From: Anaeramoeba flamelloides
Taxonomy: Eukaryota; Metamonada; Anaeramoebidae
NCBI GenBank assembly: GCA_027625915.1
Contig: JANTQA010000048.1
Span: 1,426,001 to 1,490,000 of the forward strand
Length of the DNA stretch: 64,000 nt
Direction of reading: 5' to 3'
In this document: positions 51,092 to 63,124 of the stretch, piece after piece
Layout: every line of letters starts with the position of its first letter
How positions within the stretch are numbered: the stretch's first letter is position 1
Position numbers and translations under genes: made by a program
Notes under the pieces: generated by a model
The model's input: the letters and a program-made list of their open reading frames with translations, nothing else
The model's database searches: none
What the model was told of the DNA's origin: nothing

Positions 51092-51541
51092 TATGGAACC
51101 ACTCAGGAAAAAAAGTCAAACATGGAAAAAAATTCAACACTGTTTTTAATTGGTGAACCTTAATAGAATCGCAGAAACCTAAAATCAATTAATAATAGAA
51201 ACAAATTGACTCCAAAGAATAATTTATTATATTATTTTATATCTAAATCAATAAAAAAAAAATAAAATCTACTTTCATATCCAAATTGTATTGGTGATTT
51301 TGGAGATCTCAAAAAATAGTCAATTTTTTCAACAAATTTTGTATGATAGATCAACCAAATAAAAATCCCTACAAAAAGATAGTTTTAAAAAAATGTTATT
51401 GTGTTGAGTCCTCCATTGTGTCTTTATTTTTTTAATTTTTCTTTCATTAATTGATCTTACTTTTAATTTGTGGCATTGTCTTTCCAATTAAAAACCGTGT
51501 TGAGCTTTTCCCCTGTTTCACTTTTTTTCTCAAATGGTAAT
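51092..51541. mobile_element. M10 element, copy 2 (diverged)
   Basis: The left arm carries CAGGAAAAAAAGTCAAA and TTTTTAATTGGTGAACCTTA; the right arm has CCAATTAAAAACCGTG and GTTTCACTTTTTTTCTCAAA. The arm words match 39890-40325, but the two arms have drifted apart, so it is older. Confidence 0.75.
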
Positions 51542-51590
51542 ATTTTTTTTTTTTTTTTTTTTATTTTGAAGGGTAAAAATTAATTTCCTC

Positions 51591-52230
51591 TTACAGCGGT
51601 TAGGTTTTCCAGAATTGAAAAGAATTGAGTAAAATCTTTGATTTTTCTTTTTATTTCTTTTGAATTCTGGAAAAGCGTCATGAAGTTATTATTAATTTCA
51701 GAATTAAAACGAAAATTTATTAAATTTTCTTTTTTTTTCTAAAATTAAAAAAATCGCCGTTAGCTTTTCTTGAGTTTTCTGTTTATTTGGAAAATCAATA
51801 GATTTTCATAGGTTTTTTTGAGTTTTCTATTTATATGGAAAATCAATAGATTTTCGTTAGGTTTTTTTGAGTTTTCTATTTATATGGAAAATCAATAGAT
51901 TTTCGTTAGGTTTTTTTGAGTTTTCTATTTATATGGAAAATCAATAGATTTTCCAAATAAAATAGAAAACCTCAAAAAAACCTAGAACACTTCACAAATA
52001 AAATAGAAAACCTCAAAAAAACCTAGAACACTTCACAAATAAAATAGAAAACTCAAAAAAAACCTAGAACACTTAACAGATTAAACAGAAAACATCAAGA
52101 AAACAGCCGTTATTTTTTCCAAAATTGAAAAGAATATAGTAAAGACTTTGATTTTACCCAATTCTTTTAAATACTGGAAAGGCTAGGCACTCTACGACAC
52201 TGCACGTTACTTGTCATTTCTTGACGGCAC
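51591..52230. mobile_element. M9 element containing mirrored minisatellites
   Basis: The outer parts carry the M9 word CAGAATTGAAAAGAATTGAG and its near-inverse. Inside, about four copies of a 49-bp unit (core GGAAAATCAATAGATTTTCG) are followed by about three copies of a 41-bp unit (core ACCTAGAACACTTCAC). The second array contains the reverse complement of parts of the first, so the whole can fold back. It lies just beyond the 3' end of HBS1. Confidence 0.75.
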
Positions 52231-52292
52231 TTCTCGAATTTCAAAATTTTTGTTTCAAAATTTTACAAAAATAGCAATTATTAAAAATAAAA

Positions 52293-54611
52293 TCATTTTT
52301 TTTTTGTATTTGATTGTAGTGTAGGCTCTACAAATTTTTTTTTTGTAATTTTTTTAACAATACCCATTGCAACTGTAATACCATCTTCTCTTAAAGTGAA
52401 TCTAGCCAGTTCTTTAATAAATGAAAAGTTTTCGAGGCACAGTGAATTCTGTGGTTCAATGACAACGGTTGCTGAAGTTTTCCGAGGGACTAATCTGGGC
52501 TTTTTTGATTTAATTTTGCCTGTTGAATTATCTAATATATTGAGCAATCTTACGATAGTTATGGGTTCGTTATTATTTTGTATGTAGCATAGACATTTAT
52601 ATCCCTTTGTAATTGGCCTTTTTGGATTCAATGTGACAATGCGTGCTGTGAAGCGTTGCACGACGGGTATGGGTGTTGTGGGGTCACAAAGAAATTGACC
52701 AATTGTTAATTGTTCTTCGTCGACGCCCGAAACTAAAAATTCAATATTGTCACCAGCCTTCGCCCAAAGGACATTTTGCTGTCTTGAATAAATGTGGCGA
52801 ATTTTACATAACTCGAAGAGGGGCATCACGAGAACACTATCATTTTTCATTACCACACCGGATTCAATTTTCCCCGAAATCGTCAATCCTTGAATTTGAT
52901 CTTTGGATAGGTCAGTGATTGACACCCTTAATGGCTTATCGATTGGGCGCTCAACGGGGGCAAAATTATCAATTGTTTCATACATGGTTTTCCCATCATA
53001 CCAAGCACAAACCTTTTTTGAAACGGGCTTATATAAGTTGTCGCCCGTTAAGCCAGAAACTGGCACAAACCAATAATTTTGGTTACTGAACCCAGAAGAG
53101 CGTAAAAATTTTCTTAAAATAGAAACAATCTCGTCATAGCGACTTTGAGACCAATTTACGTAATCCATTTTATTGACTGCAACGATTATTTGAGAAACGC
53201 TCAGGCTTCTTAATAACAGCACATGCTCTTTCGTTTGCCCGTTTTTAAAGCCTGCTTCAAAGCTATTATTTCGCGAATCGATGACAAGAATGGCAACATC
53301 GGCCTGAGCGGCACCAGAAATCATATTTGGTATGAAATCCTTATGGCCAGGCGTATCCAAAAGTGTAATGTCCTTTGTTTTGGTTTCAAAATGCGTGATC
53401 CCAACATCTATCGTCACCCCGTGCACTCTTTCTTCCTCGTGGGAATCCATTACCCAGGCAAACTTAAAAGACGGCTTGCCCAATTTTTCAGATTCCTTTT
53501 CATTGTTCCTTGTTTGCTTATTAGAAACCAATCCTAATTGTGTCAACAGATGTCCAGTTATGGTAGATTTTCCTGCATCTACATGGCCGCAAATTACTAA
53601 ATTCAATTTCTGAAGTTGCTTTTTAGAATCGATCTTATATTTCGTCAGGATAAGATCTAATTTTTTTTGGCTTTTTTTATTTCTTTGCGCAACCATTTTT
53701 TTTTTGAAGTTTGGAGATAAGACAGATTGGTTTTGTTCTATTTTTAATAAATCTATTTTTTTGTTTGTGGCTTTTTTTAATTGGCTATTATTTCCTTTTC
53801 CTTTTCCTTTTTTCTTGTCTTTTTCCTTTTCCTTTTCATTTTCATTCTCCTTTTCATTTTCCTTTCGTAATTGTTCTTGTAAATTGCCTGTGAACAGCCT
53901 GTCGATATTTTCTCTTTCAAGTTGTTCTTTGTTTGTTAATTTTTTTAAATTGTTATTTTGGTTCTTATTATTTTGGTTTTTGCTCATGTTTTTGCTTTTG
54001 TTTCCATCTTTCTTGGTTATTATAATTCTTTCTTTTGTGATCGGACTTTTGGAAAGATTTTTTTTCTTGTCTTTTTTATTAATTCTATTTTTATTAACCT
54101 TTTTGTGGTTTTGATTCTTTTTCTCATTACTTTTGTTTTTGTTTTGATTATTGTTTTTGCTTTTGTTTGTAAAAAAAATCGAGTTTTCGCTGCTTGTATT
54201 ATTCTTTGTTACGATAATGTTTTGATCCAACCAATCAGCAGCATACTCCGGATCATAGTTAGCATACCAACCTGCCATTACTAGCTCATCATGACTAAAT
54301 CGATCTGATCCGTACCATTCTTTTAAGACCTCCACACAAGTAGACATCTTTTCTTGATCGATTTTATCTGGATCAAAGCTGTCATTGTCATCGTTTTTTT
54401 CATTTTCTTCGTCATAGTAATCTTCTTCTTCGTAATCATCGTCATCTCCTTGAAAGATCCCAGTTAAATTTGGTGTTGTTTTTTGTGATTTATACATATA
54501 CTGACTGAGTGATCCCTCAAGATCTTCAAAGTTTTCATAGCTTGTTGCAAAATTTTGTGTCTCTGCTTCCCATGTATCATCTTTAAAAGTTTTTTCACGA
54601 CGAGTTGACAT
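52293..54611 (-). CDS. HBS1: HBS1-type ribosome-rescue translational GTPase, 772 aa
   Basis: HBS1 works with Dom34/Pelota to split stalled ribosomes in no-go and non-stop decay. The acidic N-terminus (YEEEDYYDEENEKNDDND) leads into an HBS1-N type helical domain (about 90-135, EVLKEWYGSDRFSHDELVMA and GWYANYDPEYAADWLDQN). A long Lys/Asn linker (about 140-320, with KEKEKDKKKGKG) is much longer than in most relatives. The EF-1A-like GTPase core follows: GHVDAGKST (G1, about 338), GVTIDVG (G2), DTPGHKDF (G3, about 417), NKMD (G4, about 480). Domains II and III reach FTLREDGITVAMGIV near the C-terminus. The REEERVHGVTIDV-type switch region reads HEEERVHGVTIDVGITHFET. The N-terminal domain, and GITHFET-type switch rather than the EF-1A form, separate it from EF-1A and eRF3. 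There is a single exon; the ATG at 54611 starts a coherent acidic N-terminus. Confidence 0.94.
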   Translation of the reverse strand: MSTRREKTFKDDTWEAETQNFATSYENFEDLEGSLSQYMYKSQKTTPNLTGIFQGDDDDYEEEDYYDEENEKNDDNDSFDPDKIDQEKMSTCVEVLKEWYGSDRFSHDELVMAGWYANYDPEYAADWLDQNIIVTKNNTSSENSIFFTNKSKNNNQNKNKSNEKKNQNHKKVNKNRINKKDKKKNLSKSPITKERIIITKKDGNKSKNMSKNQNNKNQNNNLKKLTNKEQLERENIDRLFTGNLQEQLRKENEKENENEKEKEKDKKKGKGKGNNSQLKKATNKKIDLLKIEQNQSVLSPNFKKKMVAQRNKKSQKKLDLILTKYKIDSKKQLQKLNLVICGHVDAGKSTITGHLLTQLGLVSNKQTRNNEKESEKLGKPSFKFAWVMDSHEEERVHGVTIDVGITHFETKTKDITLLDTPGHKDFIPNMISGAAQADVAILVIDSRNNSFEAGFKNGQTKEHVLLLRSLSVSQIIVAVNKMDYVNWSQSRYDEIVSILRKFLRSSGFSNQNYWFVPVSGLTGDNLYKPVSKKVCAWYDGKTMYETIDNFAPVERPIDKPLRVSITDLSKDQIQGLTISGKIESGVVMKNDSVLVMPLFELCKIRHIYSRQQNVLWAKAGDNIEFLVSGVDEEQLTIGQFLCDPTTPIPVVQRFTARIVTLNPKRPITKGYKCLCYIQNNNEPITIVRLLNILDNSTGKIKSKKPRLVPRKTSATVVIEPQNSLCLENFSFIKELARFTLREDGITVAMGIVKKITKKKFVEPTLQSNTKKK

Positions 54612-56237
54612 TTTAAAAAAATCTTTTAATCTTGGTTGTTTTTAGTAGCTAAATAAATCAGCAAAGGTATAAAAAAATAAAATTTTTTTAGTTTTGCTTA
54701 CTAAAATCCAAAATACCCCCAAGTTTTGAATCTGGTTCTTTTGTGTTGGTTTGTGTTAAGTTCTTTAAAAATATGAATGGAGTTTGTCTTTTAGAACTCA
54801 ATTTGTTTAACATGGTAAAAAATTTTTTGATCTCTTGACAAAACGAATAATTTGGAAAATCAATTAGATCCTCTCCTGTCCCTTTTTAGTTGTTATTGCA
54901 CTCTTTTTTTAAAGTTTTAAGAATATTTTGTATGATTTTATTCTTATTGAGGCCACTTAAAGGATGCTGAAAATTTACTTTAATTGAAAATTTTATTGTT
55001 AAAGGGGTTATTGATCAGTTAGAAATTTGTTTGATTCTATAAAACCCTTTGCTCGATTACAAATAGTTGATGAAATTTCCAACATATTTAGTTATATAAT
55101 TTATTATTGAGCCAATTTCCAGAATTTTTAAACAAAAATCTTTTTATTTCGTCGTATATATTGTCATAAATTTGGATATAAATGTTTTTTAACAAAATAA
55201 TAATATTAAAGTACTTTAACATGATTTAATTCAGTCACTTCTACTTTTATGGAACAAAAATTAAACCACACTTAAGTCACATTTTTTGGAATTGTTTTTT
55301 ACACAAATTATTTTACTAGAATCCAAAATGTGTGCCTGAATTTGGAATTTTTTTCGTGCCTTATATTTTATTCAAAGTTTGTACCTTAAAAGTGGAACCA
55401 ACTGTATTCGATTTGCCCAAATATAAAAAATTGGGATTATTTTTTGTCTATTTTTGATTTCCAGAATTTCACAATACCAGGAATGAAGTTTACAGTCTTT
55501 CGAAAGTTACAATAATTTTTTTTTTTACAAGTCAAGCTTTGTTTTTAATTTGTTTTTTAAAACTAGAGTAAGAAAGATGATATTCAATAAATAACTAAAA
55601 GAATGATTATAAAAAATGTTTTTGAAAAGAATACAAATAGATTTTATTTTTTTTCTTGGGTTCATTTAACGGTTTTTCTAAATTGTTAAACATCTTTTTC
55701 CAGTTGCCATGTGTCCTTGAAAAAAGTTTTGATAGAATTGGAACAAAAATTATAAAAAATAAATAGTCACATATTGATTTTTTTTTTTTTATTCCTTAAT
55801 ATAATTGTTCTTTCTCTGATTTTAAAAAAGAAATCAAAAACAAAACTTGATTCATAAAAAAAATATATATGTTAGCTTTGGAATGGCCATATTTAATAAT
55901 AATTGATAATATTCTTATTGAAAAAAATTAGGTTTTTATGATTTGTTTATATTAATAATTCATCAGATCAATGATATCCCTATTTTAATGGTTTTTTAAA
56001 GGACTTATTTAGGTTATTAAAAAAAAATAAAATGAACAATTAGAATAATTTATTTAAGGGTAAAAAAAAAAAATAAAAATTAAAAAAAGTAATTCAAAAG
56101 AAAATAAAAAATGTAAAAATATTCACACGTTTATTTCCTTATACAGAAATTTAATTGTTTAAATAATTCTCAAAATTGATTAAAAAACTAAAATAATCAA
56201 GGTTAGTTAATATATAAATATATTACAGTAAATATCT
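54612..56237. other. Spacer between HBS1 and the zinc-ribbon exon
   Basis: It holds the HBS1 promoter on the left and one M3 element (55232). Otherwise it is AT-rich with no gene seen. The region 55900-56220 is especially A-rich. Confidence 0.55.
55232..55404. mobile_element. M3 MITE, diverged copy
   Basis: The ends CAGTCACTTCTACTTTTATG and CTTAAAAGTGGAACCAACTG are inverted. TA is present on the right but worn on the left. The arms differ more than in the 35810 copy, so it is older. Confidence 0.75.
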
Positions 56238-56416
56238 TTAATTGATAAAATTGTATGATTCTTTTTTCTCTTTTAATTTTTCAAATATGACTCCAGTGTA
56301 TGGGAAAACGGACTCGTACTTTTGGTAGTTATGATGACATATAACGCCATTTGGGTATAAATTAAAAATCGGATACCCGGTTGGGTTACAGCAAACATTA
56401 CACATTGTATTTTCAT
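56238..56416 (-). CDS. Lone 3' exon with Vps39/TGFBRAP1-type zinc ribbon
   Basis: After AAAAATAG the minus strand reads DENTMCNVCCNPTGYPIFNL then YPNGVICHHNYQKYESVFPY, and ends at TAA after about 59 codons. The pattern CxxC...F..YPNG...H resembles the C-terminal zinc-binding end of Vps39 and TGFBRAP1/Vps3, subunits of the HOPS and CORVET tethers that bind Rab7 and Rab5. The usual second metal pair is only partly visible (CHH rather than HxxC). No upstream exon was found on this strand before the oppositely oriented gene at 58678. It is therefore either an isolated relic, a gene with a long intron whose other exons I missed, or a 54-codon protein from the internal ATG. Confidence 0.5.
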
Positions 56417-57056
56417 CTATTTTTCGGGGTTGTGGGTTTTTTTTGATTTGAAGTTAACAAGAAGTGATTTTTCGTTTTAACCAAAACAAAAATGGTTCTT
56501 GTTTTCTTTTTTGATTTAGCTATTCTTTTTAATTGAGAAAAATAAACTTAATTGATCAAAAAAAAAAAGCTCTTAATATATATATATATATATATTGGAA
56601 TAAGAATCACAAAATTGAAATTTAATGAAAAGTCCAATAAAAAGAAAATTATCTTTTACTTTTGATTTGGTTATTAGATTGATTGAAAAATTACTTAATT
56701 AGTAATTATTAATTAAAATAAAATCATTGAATTCAAAGAATATAACTAACATGAAGTAAAAATATACAATATAATACAAATCTAAAAGTATACTATATTT
56801 TTAATTCTCTTAGATAAAGTCTTTTCTTAACTGAGCCAAGATAAATATTCTAGTTTAAATTCATATTATTTCATAAAGAAATCAATTAAAATTATATGTA
56901 GAAAGATTATATACAATCTCTCTCTATATCTTTTTATGATCAAACCCAGGTAAATACTTACTTATTTTAAAATAAGTACAATTTGAGTAAGGTCTATAAG
57001 AACTGAAATAAATAATTTTACTTTTTTACAACTTTAAATGAGATTGTAAAAGAGTA

Positions 57057-57093
<37 letters not shown>

Positions 57094-58677
57094 CGTTTAT
57101 TTTTATTTAATAAAATGTCAGCCTTTCAATTAATTTATTCTAATTTATTTTACAAACATAAAATAAAATACCAATAGAATGTTGAGATAAGAAAAAAGGG
57201 CAAATAATAACACATTTCCCAAAAGTGGATAAGGCAATTCAACTTAATATCTAATTATTAATCTGTTATTTTTTGTTTGAAATAAATTTTTTAAGTGGGT
57301 AGATTAAATACTAAAAATTAAATAAACATACAAAGTAAAAAATATTATTTTGAAATTCGATTGTAAATTGATTAAAAAGTGAAATTATTTTTTTTATTTA
57401 TTTTATTTTGAAGTGGGGGGCTGGTGCTTAATTTCCGATTAAAGAGGTTACGTTTTTTTTTTAATTAAAAGGAAAAACCTAAAATCTTTGATTTTTCCCC
57501 ATTCTTTTGAATTCTGAAAAAGAAATATTAGGTTTTTTTTTAATTCCAAAAATAAAAAAAAAAATTCAAAATTTTCTCTATTATAAAATAAAAAAAAACA
57601 TAGGCACTCTATGACACTTAATGGACACTCCCATTTCGGCATTTCCAGAATTTAAAAGAATATAGCAAAATATGTATGATTTTACTATATTTTTTTGAAT
57701 TCTGGGAAAGCTAGGCACTCTACAACACTCCACGGCACTTAATTATACTCTATAAGTGGATGTTTATTTATATTTTTATTCTACCTAATAATTTTTAAAT
57801 ATTCTTGATCTTTACATCCAGATCAATTGATAATTAGATTTTATCTAGACTGATTTAGATAATGATTTTTGATTTGATCGAAAAACACTAGACAGAAAGT
57901 TCCTTACGTTTTTAAATTATTTATATAAAAAAAAAAAATTGTCAAAATTAAAAATTTTATTTGTTAAACAAAATATACAATAAAAAGTATTCAAGAAGTT
58001 GAATTATTTTTTTTTTTTTCTATTTTACAATCCTAAATACAATCTTGATAACTACAAAATGTTTAATTAAATTATTTGAATTAACTTTAAATACTTTTGG
58101 AACATTCAAATTACATTATTCAACAACATTTTTTTATGACAAAGAAATCTATAATAAATAAACCAAATTTTGTTTGTATTTTTTTGGGACAAATCTAACT
58201 GTAATACAATTTTTTTTTTATTTCAAAAGCGAAAATTTTTGACTTTATAGTCACTGCTCCCTTAATATTTTTTCGCATATTTTAAATTATTTCTAAATAT
58301 TTGTCTCATTAACTATTTAAAGCTGGTCTGAGTAGTATTGTATGAACAAACTAAAAGCAATTTTTTGGAAAACAATACTTTTTCTGATTTTTTGTAAATT
58401 ATTTGCCAACGTACCAAGTTTCCTTTTAATCAATTAAAATCCAAACCAATGAAATTTGTTCCAATAATTAAATAGTATATTGTGTGAATTACACAACAAA
58501 AAGCACGAAAATATATGTTTCAAGAAGTAATTGAAAAAAACAAATCCCCAAAAAAATTTCGGATCGCTCCAAGGAAAAAATTCAGAAATTAATTTGACTC
58601 ACAAAACTAAAATGTCAATCTTTTTAAAAGTTCCTGAATAAACATTTTTTCATTTTTGTTTGTTTTTTGTTCTTTTA
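56417..58677. other. Gene-free AT-rich region with microsatellites
   Basis: (TA)n tracts lie at about 56577-56595 and 57059-57090, and an M9 copy at 57440-57760. No coding sequence was recognised on either strand, although upstream exons of the zinc-ribbon exon would have to lie here. Confidence 0.5.
57440..57760. mobile_element. M9 element, copy 2
   Basis: It contains CCAGAATTTAAAAGAATATA and the inverted TTTTTTTGAATTCTGGGAAA, followed by AGGCACTCTACAACACTCCA and CGGCACTTAATTATACTC. The same order of words occurs at 52150-52230 and 63140-63330. Confidence 0.7.
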
Positions 58678-59881
58678 ATGAAACGCATCCCAAAGTCGCC
58701 TTTGTACAAAAGCACTTTTGATAATTTACCGATCTACAAGGGGCTTAGTAAGTTATTTAGAATTGTTGTTAATCTTAAAACAAAAAAACCAAATTTTTTT
58801 TTTTGTTTTTTTTCTGTCTCTTCTTAAAAGGAGGATCATACGATGGTCCATTTGTTCCCGTAAATGAGGTAATCCAGCCAACAAAAAATGAAATCCAATC
58901 AAGCACAAACACACCAGTATTTATCGATGGGAATGGAAATTTATTTGATATTCATTATTTGCCAATTAACAAAAAGAAGACTAGGTTCAGAGAAACGAAT
59001 TACAACCCACCAAATGGTAACTAAATCTTGTTTTTTTTAAAAATTCTTTTTTGAAAATTTGCAAACTGTTTATTTTTGAATTACAAAAACTTGCAAAATT
59101 AATCTTTTTTAACTTTTTGAAAAAAAAGTAAAAAAAAAAAAAAATTTTTTACAATTGTGTTAATCAACAAGACGACAGTTTGAAAGTTTATCAAATTTTT
59201 TGGTGAGACAGGCAACAATCTATTCCTTTACTAACTTTTTAAAATTTTTTTTAATCTTTTTCTTTTGATTAGAATTTAGGATCAGTGAAACAGAAATCTA
59301 CCAAAAAAAACAAGGAAGACAAAAATTGATATCTGAAAACGGGTGTGTTGATTTAAAACAAGTAACACCTTTTCCAAACCCAGAAGACTTCGAGACATAT
59401 GAAGAGTTTGAACAAGCATCTATTGATTGGTACCAAAAGTCACAAGAACAAACAGGATCACTTCAACTACCACAACAAGTTGGATCTTACCTTTACAAAA
59501 TCAAAGAAACTCATGTAAAAAATTTTTTGACACAAATTTCCTTTGACAGAAAAAAGAGATAAAAAAAAATTACAAAAACCTAAAAAAAAACTTCTCAAAC
59601 ACAAAATTTTTATTAATTTTTTACAAATTTCTTCGATCTCCTTTAATTTCATCAAATAGAATAATTTAACTGACGAAAAAACTGATTCGCCAAGTGTTAC
59701 AGATCTGGTTACAGAAATGGATGATTTTACAGAAATTGTAATGGAAGAGGATAATGATAATGAAAATGAAAACCAAGAAATGGAAGACATTCAACTAACA
59801 CCAGACGAGGAAACTTATGCTTTAAATGATGAACAAGAGCTTTTTTTGTTTAATAGTCTCCAAACAAAAAAACCAAAGTAA
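58678..59881 (+). CDS. Hypothetical protein, 239 aa, four exons
   Basis: I do not recognise the family. Exons 58678-58747, 58831-59016, 59273-59514 and 59660-59881 have GT-AG borders (GTAAGT, GTAACT, GTAAAA donors) and introns of 83, 256 and 145 nt; the four joins keep one frame. The N-terminus is MKRIPKSPLYKSTFDNLPIY. Exon 2 has SYDGPFVPVNEV and NTPVFIDGNGNLFDIHYLP. Exon 3 has TPFPNPEDFETYEEFEQASI followed by WYQKS. Exon 4 is acidic (TEIVMEEDNDNENENQEMED) and ends LFNSLQTKKPK. There is no signal peptide or membrane segment, and a soluble cytosolic or nuclear protein is likely. Mixed codons across all four exons and clean splicing support a real gene. An upstream exon is possible, but the ATG at 58678 directly follows a T-rich leader. 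Confidence 0.75.
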
Positions 59882-60480
59882 ACTTTTTCTTTTTTTATTT
59901 GGATTTTTCTTTTTTGATTTGGATCTTTTTCATTTTATTAACAAAAAAATACAAATGTTGGATTATTTGAGATTTTTTTTAGAATTTCAAAACGACAAAA
60001 GGTGGATTTTGAGAAAAAAAAGTTCAAACAAATGACAATTTTGTTTGGAAAAATAAATAAACCACTGTTTAAATAATTAAAGTCTGAGGCGAACAAAATT
60101 TGCCAAAATACGACTATATTTACTTTAAATTTGACAATTAATGTATTGGTTTGATTCGTTTTTGAAATAATAATTCAAGCGATCCTTCAAAGTTTCCATG
60201 TAATTTCTAATTTAATTGAAATCAAATCTCAAACCATTTGAAAAAAGGTATTACCAAAAATGTTTAAAAGAGACACCTAAAAATAAGTGTACTGAAGTTT
60301 GTCTACTACTTTAAAGATAATTATGAAAACACTTTAGTCACGATATTCCAAAGAAAGTTTTTTAGATTTAACAATGAATAATTTTATGAAAACAAATTAA
60401 CAACCATTTAGTTTCGATACTAAAACCAAATAAAGACTAAACAAATTAATGAATTTTAAAAAAAAATAAAAATAATACCG

Positions 60481-61003
60481 CAAGTGGTGTAAATAATCCA
60501 TGTTTTTTCGAATCACCTATCTTCGATAATAAAAACAAAAAATAAATTGTTCTTTGAACTTTAGCTCATTGCTAAAATTTAGCCCATGATCAAAATATTG
60601 AATTATTGAAGAGATGAAAGAAATAAACCAATATACTGAAAACAGCATATAAACAAAATAGTGGTCTTAAAATAAATTTTAAAAATGAATTATCAAGATA
60701 TTGAAAGATTAAATTGTAATTTTTTGAGAGAAAAAATGAGAAAAAGATCATTTTTGAATTAACAAGAAAATCATTTTATTTCACAAAATTTTAGTAATTA
60801 TCGGGAAATTTTTCAAAAAAAAGCATTTAATATTTTTGAACATTTGCGATTAATTTAAGATTTAACCTCAAAACCCAATTAAAATTTGAACCAAGTGTGT
60901 ACATATTAATTTCGATCTTTAAATACCAAATCCTAAAAAAAAACATCAGTTAATTTTTTAGTAATGGATTAGAGTAAACCAACACGGGTTATTTACACCA
61001 CTA
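60481..61003. mobile_element. M7 MITE, copy 2
   Basis: The termini AAGTGGTGTAAATAATCCA and GGGTTATTTACACCACT are inverted. It is homologous in the same orientation to 18720-19208. Confidence 0.8.
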
Positions 61004-62160
61004 TACCACTTAAATTCTGGAAACAAGGAATCTTAAAACTGAAATTATCTTTTTTTTTTAATGACTACGAACGAAATTAACACTTGATTTAAAGTCAGTT
61101 GATTTTTGATTTTAATGATTTTCAATTTAATTTGGAGATAACGGTTGGCTAATCAAAAAAATGAATATATATATATATATATATAGTTTTACATAATTTT
61201 CATACCTTTTTTTAGTAAATTATTTTTTGTGATATAGCTTCAAATTGGATATTAAATTAATTTATCAAGAGTTAGACCCTTATTGAGTTTGGTTAAAAGG
61301 CTAAAATTACTGATTATGAAAAATTGGTTTCTCTGATTATCAAAATTTTAAAGGAAAAATTAAAATCCTATTTAATAATTTTAACAAAAAATGATAAACT
61401 TAATAATATTTTTAAATCTCAGAATGGGTTTTAATTTGTTTTTTAATCTAATGACCATTTAATGGTTTTTGAAAATAACTAAAAAATCAATTTAATTTTG
61501 AAAAAGTAAATTTGATTTTTTTATTACAAAATTTTTCCTTCTGGTAAATTGGCGCACTTTTTCAATATTTTGCCTGTTCCGATTTTTTAAAAACAAATTT
61601 GAATGGATTAAAGAGCTTTATCAAAATTTTAGTTTTTTTATCTTTTCAACCCCTTTCGAATTCATAAAGAAGATTATAATTTACTTTTTCAGATTTAATA
61701 ATTTTCAAGAAAACTGGAAAAATATTTGAATAATGTTGGTTGTAAAATTGTTGAATCTTTGATCTGAAAGGACCAAAGACATGCTACTGAATAATTGCAT
61801 AAAAAACGTTAAAATATTCCATTTTTATGGAAATTAAAATTTTTGATGAAAATTATTTTTTTCAATTTAAACTTTTTCTCAAATACAAAAAGTAAACAAC
61901 AATTCCAAAAAAAAAAAAAACAAATTATGGACGAGAAACAAACCAAACTGAAAAGGTAAACAAAGATCTGAAATCAGAAAAAAACAAAATTAAGCAATAT
62001 AATACTGTTGATTATTATACCACAAATATGATATTTGTTGATAAGGCATAACAAGATGTAAATGCTTATCTTTTTCAATATAAGAATTTTTCTTGGTAGT
62101 GATGTATTTTATATTATTTTTTTAAAATGTTAATTCCTAACACAAAAATGATTAATTCTG

Positions 62161-62255
62161 GGCCGACGGGTGGCTCAGAAAACAAGTCATGCCAATGATG
62201 GCTTTTTGCTTAAATTAGTAAAACATTTAGGTTCTATGAACTGAAGTGGTGTTAA
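62161..62255 (+). other. GC-richer patch with tRNA-promoter-like words
   Basis: GGGTGGCTCAGAAAACAAGT resembles a tRNA A box and AGGTTCTATGAACTG, about 55 nt on, weakly resembles a B box. No cloverleaf was found. It could be the head of a tRNA-derived SINE or chance. Confidence 0.2.
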
Positions 62256-63124
62256 TATTAAACAGATTTGGATTATCAAAGAGACCTTGTTATTATGATT
62301 GGAAATATTTAAAAAGAAATTCTGGTACTTATTAATTTTGCGATAAATATAATTTCCATTTATCACAGTTACTATTTTGCTGGGGTACATTTTCTGGAAA
62401 TCCAATTTATTAAAAAAATAGAAACTTGAAAAAAATTTTCCATTTTTCATTTGTACTTTTTCAAATTTGTTCTGATTTAGAAACAGGCTTATTAGTGGGT
62501 TATTTAGAAGATGGGTGATTATATTTTTTAAATTCTGGAAAAAGTTATTCTTGTTTAAAATGCGTCAATTCTGTGTACGTAATGACATATAACATAAAAA
62601 AGCAATAAAATATATTTTGGAAATTCTCAAAACTTTTATAAAGCCATTTTAAAAAAGTTTGATCAAAAACAATTTTTAAAAATCTACTAAAAATAGGCCT
62701 ATTGAAGTTTATTGGCCGTATTAACGATAGTTCTAAAAACTTTTTTTGTCACTCTTTTTTAAAAATGGTTATATGGTATTATTAATTAGGATAAGAAATA
62801 ACTCAAATTGTTATTTTCTTATACAGTGATTTTAAAAAATTTAATTTTTCCTCAAATTGCCTGGGATGACCATTTTAATAACCACTTTAATGTTAATTTT
62901 TTTTATTTTATTTTTAAAACAATGAATTAATAACAACAGACCCAGTGAAAAAACCCATTTGGTAAACATCTAAAGAAACGAATTATTTTAGTTTCAAATC
63001 AAACTAACCCCAAATTAATGAAATAAATATTAAACAACAAAAATTAAATTTTCTTTTTTTTTTCATTTAATATAAGTGCTAAAATTTCACTTGTTTTCCA
63101 TTAGTAATTTTTTTTAATTTCTTA

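Noticed and set aside
52396-54284. Several plus-strand open frames across HBS1
   Set aside because: Antisense shadows of a clearly coding minus-strand gene.
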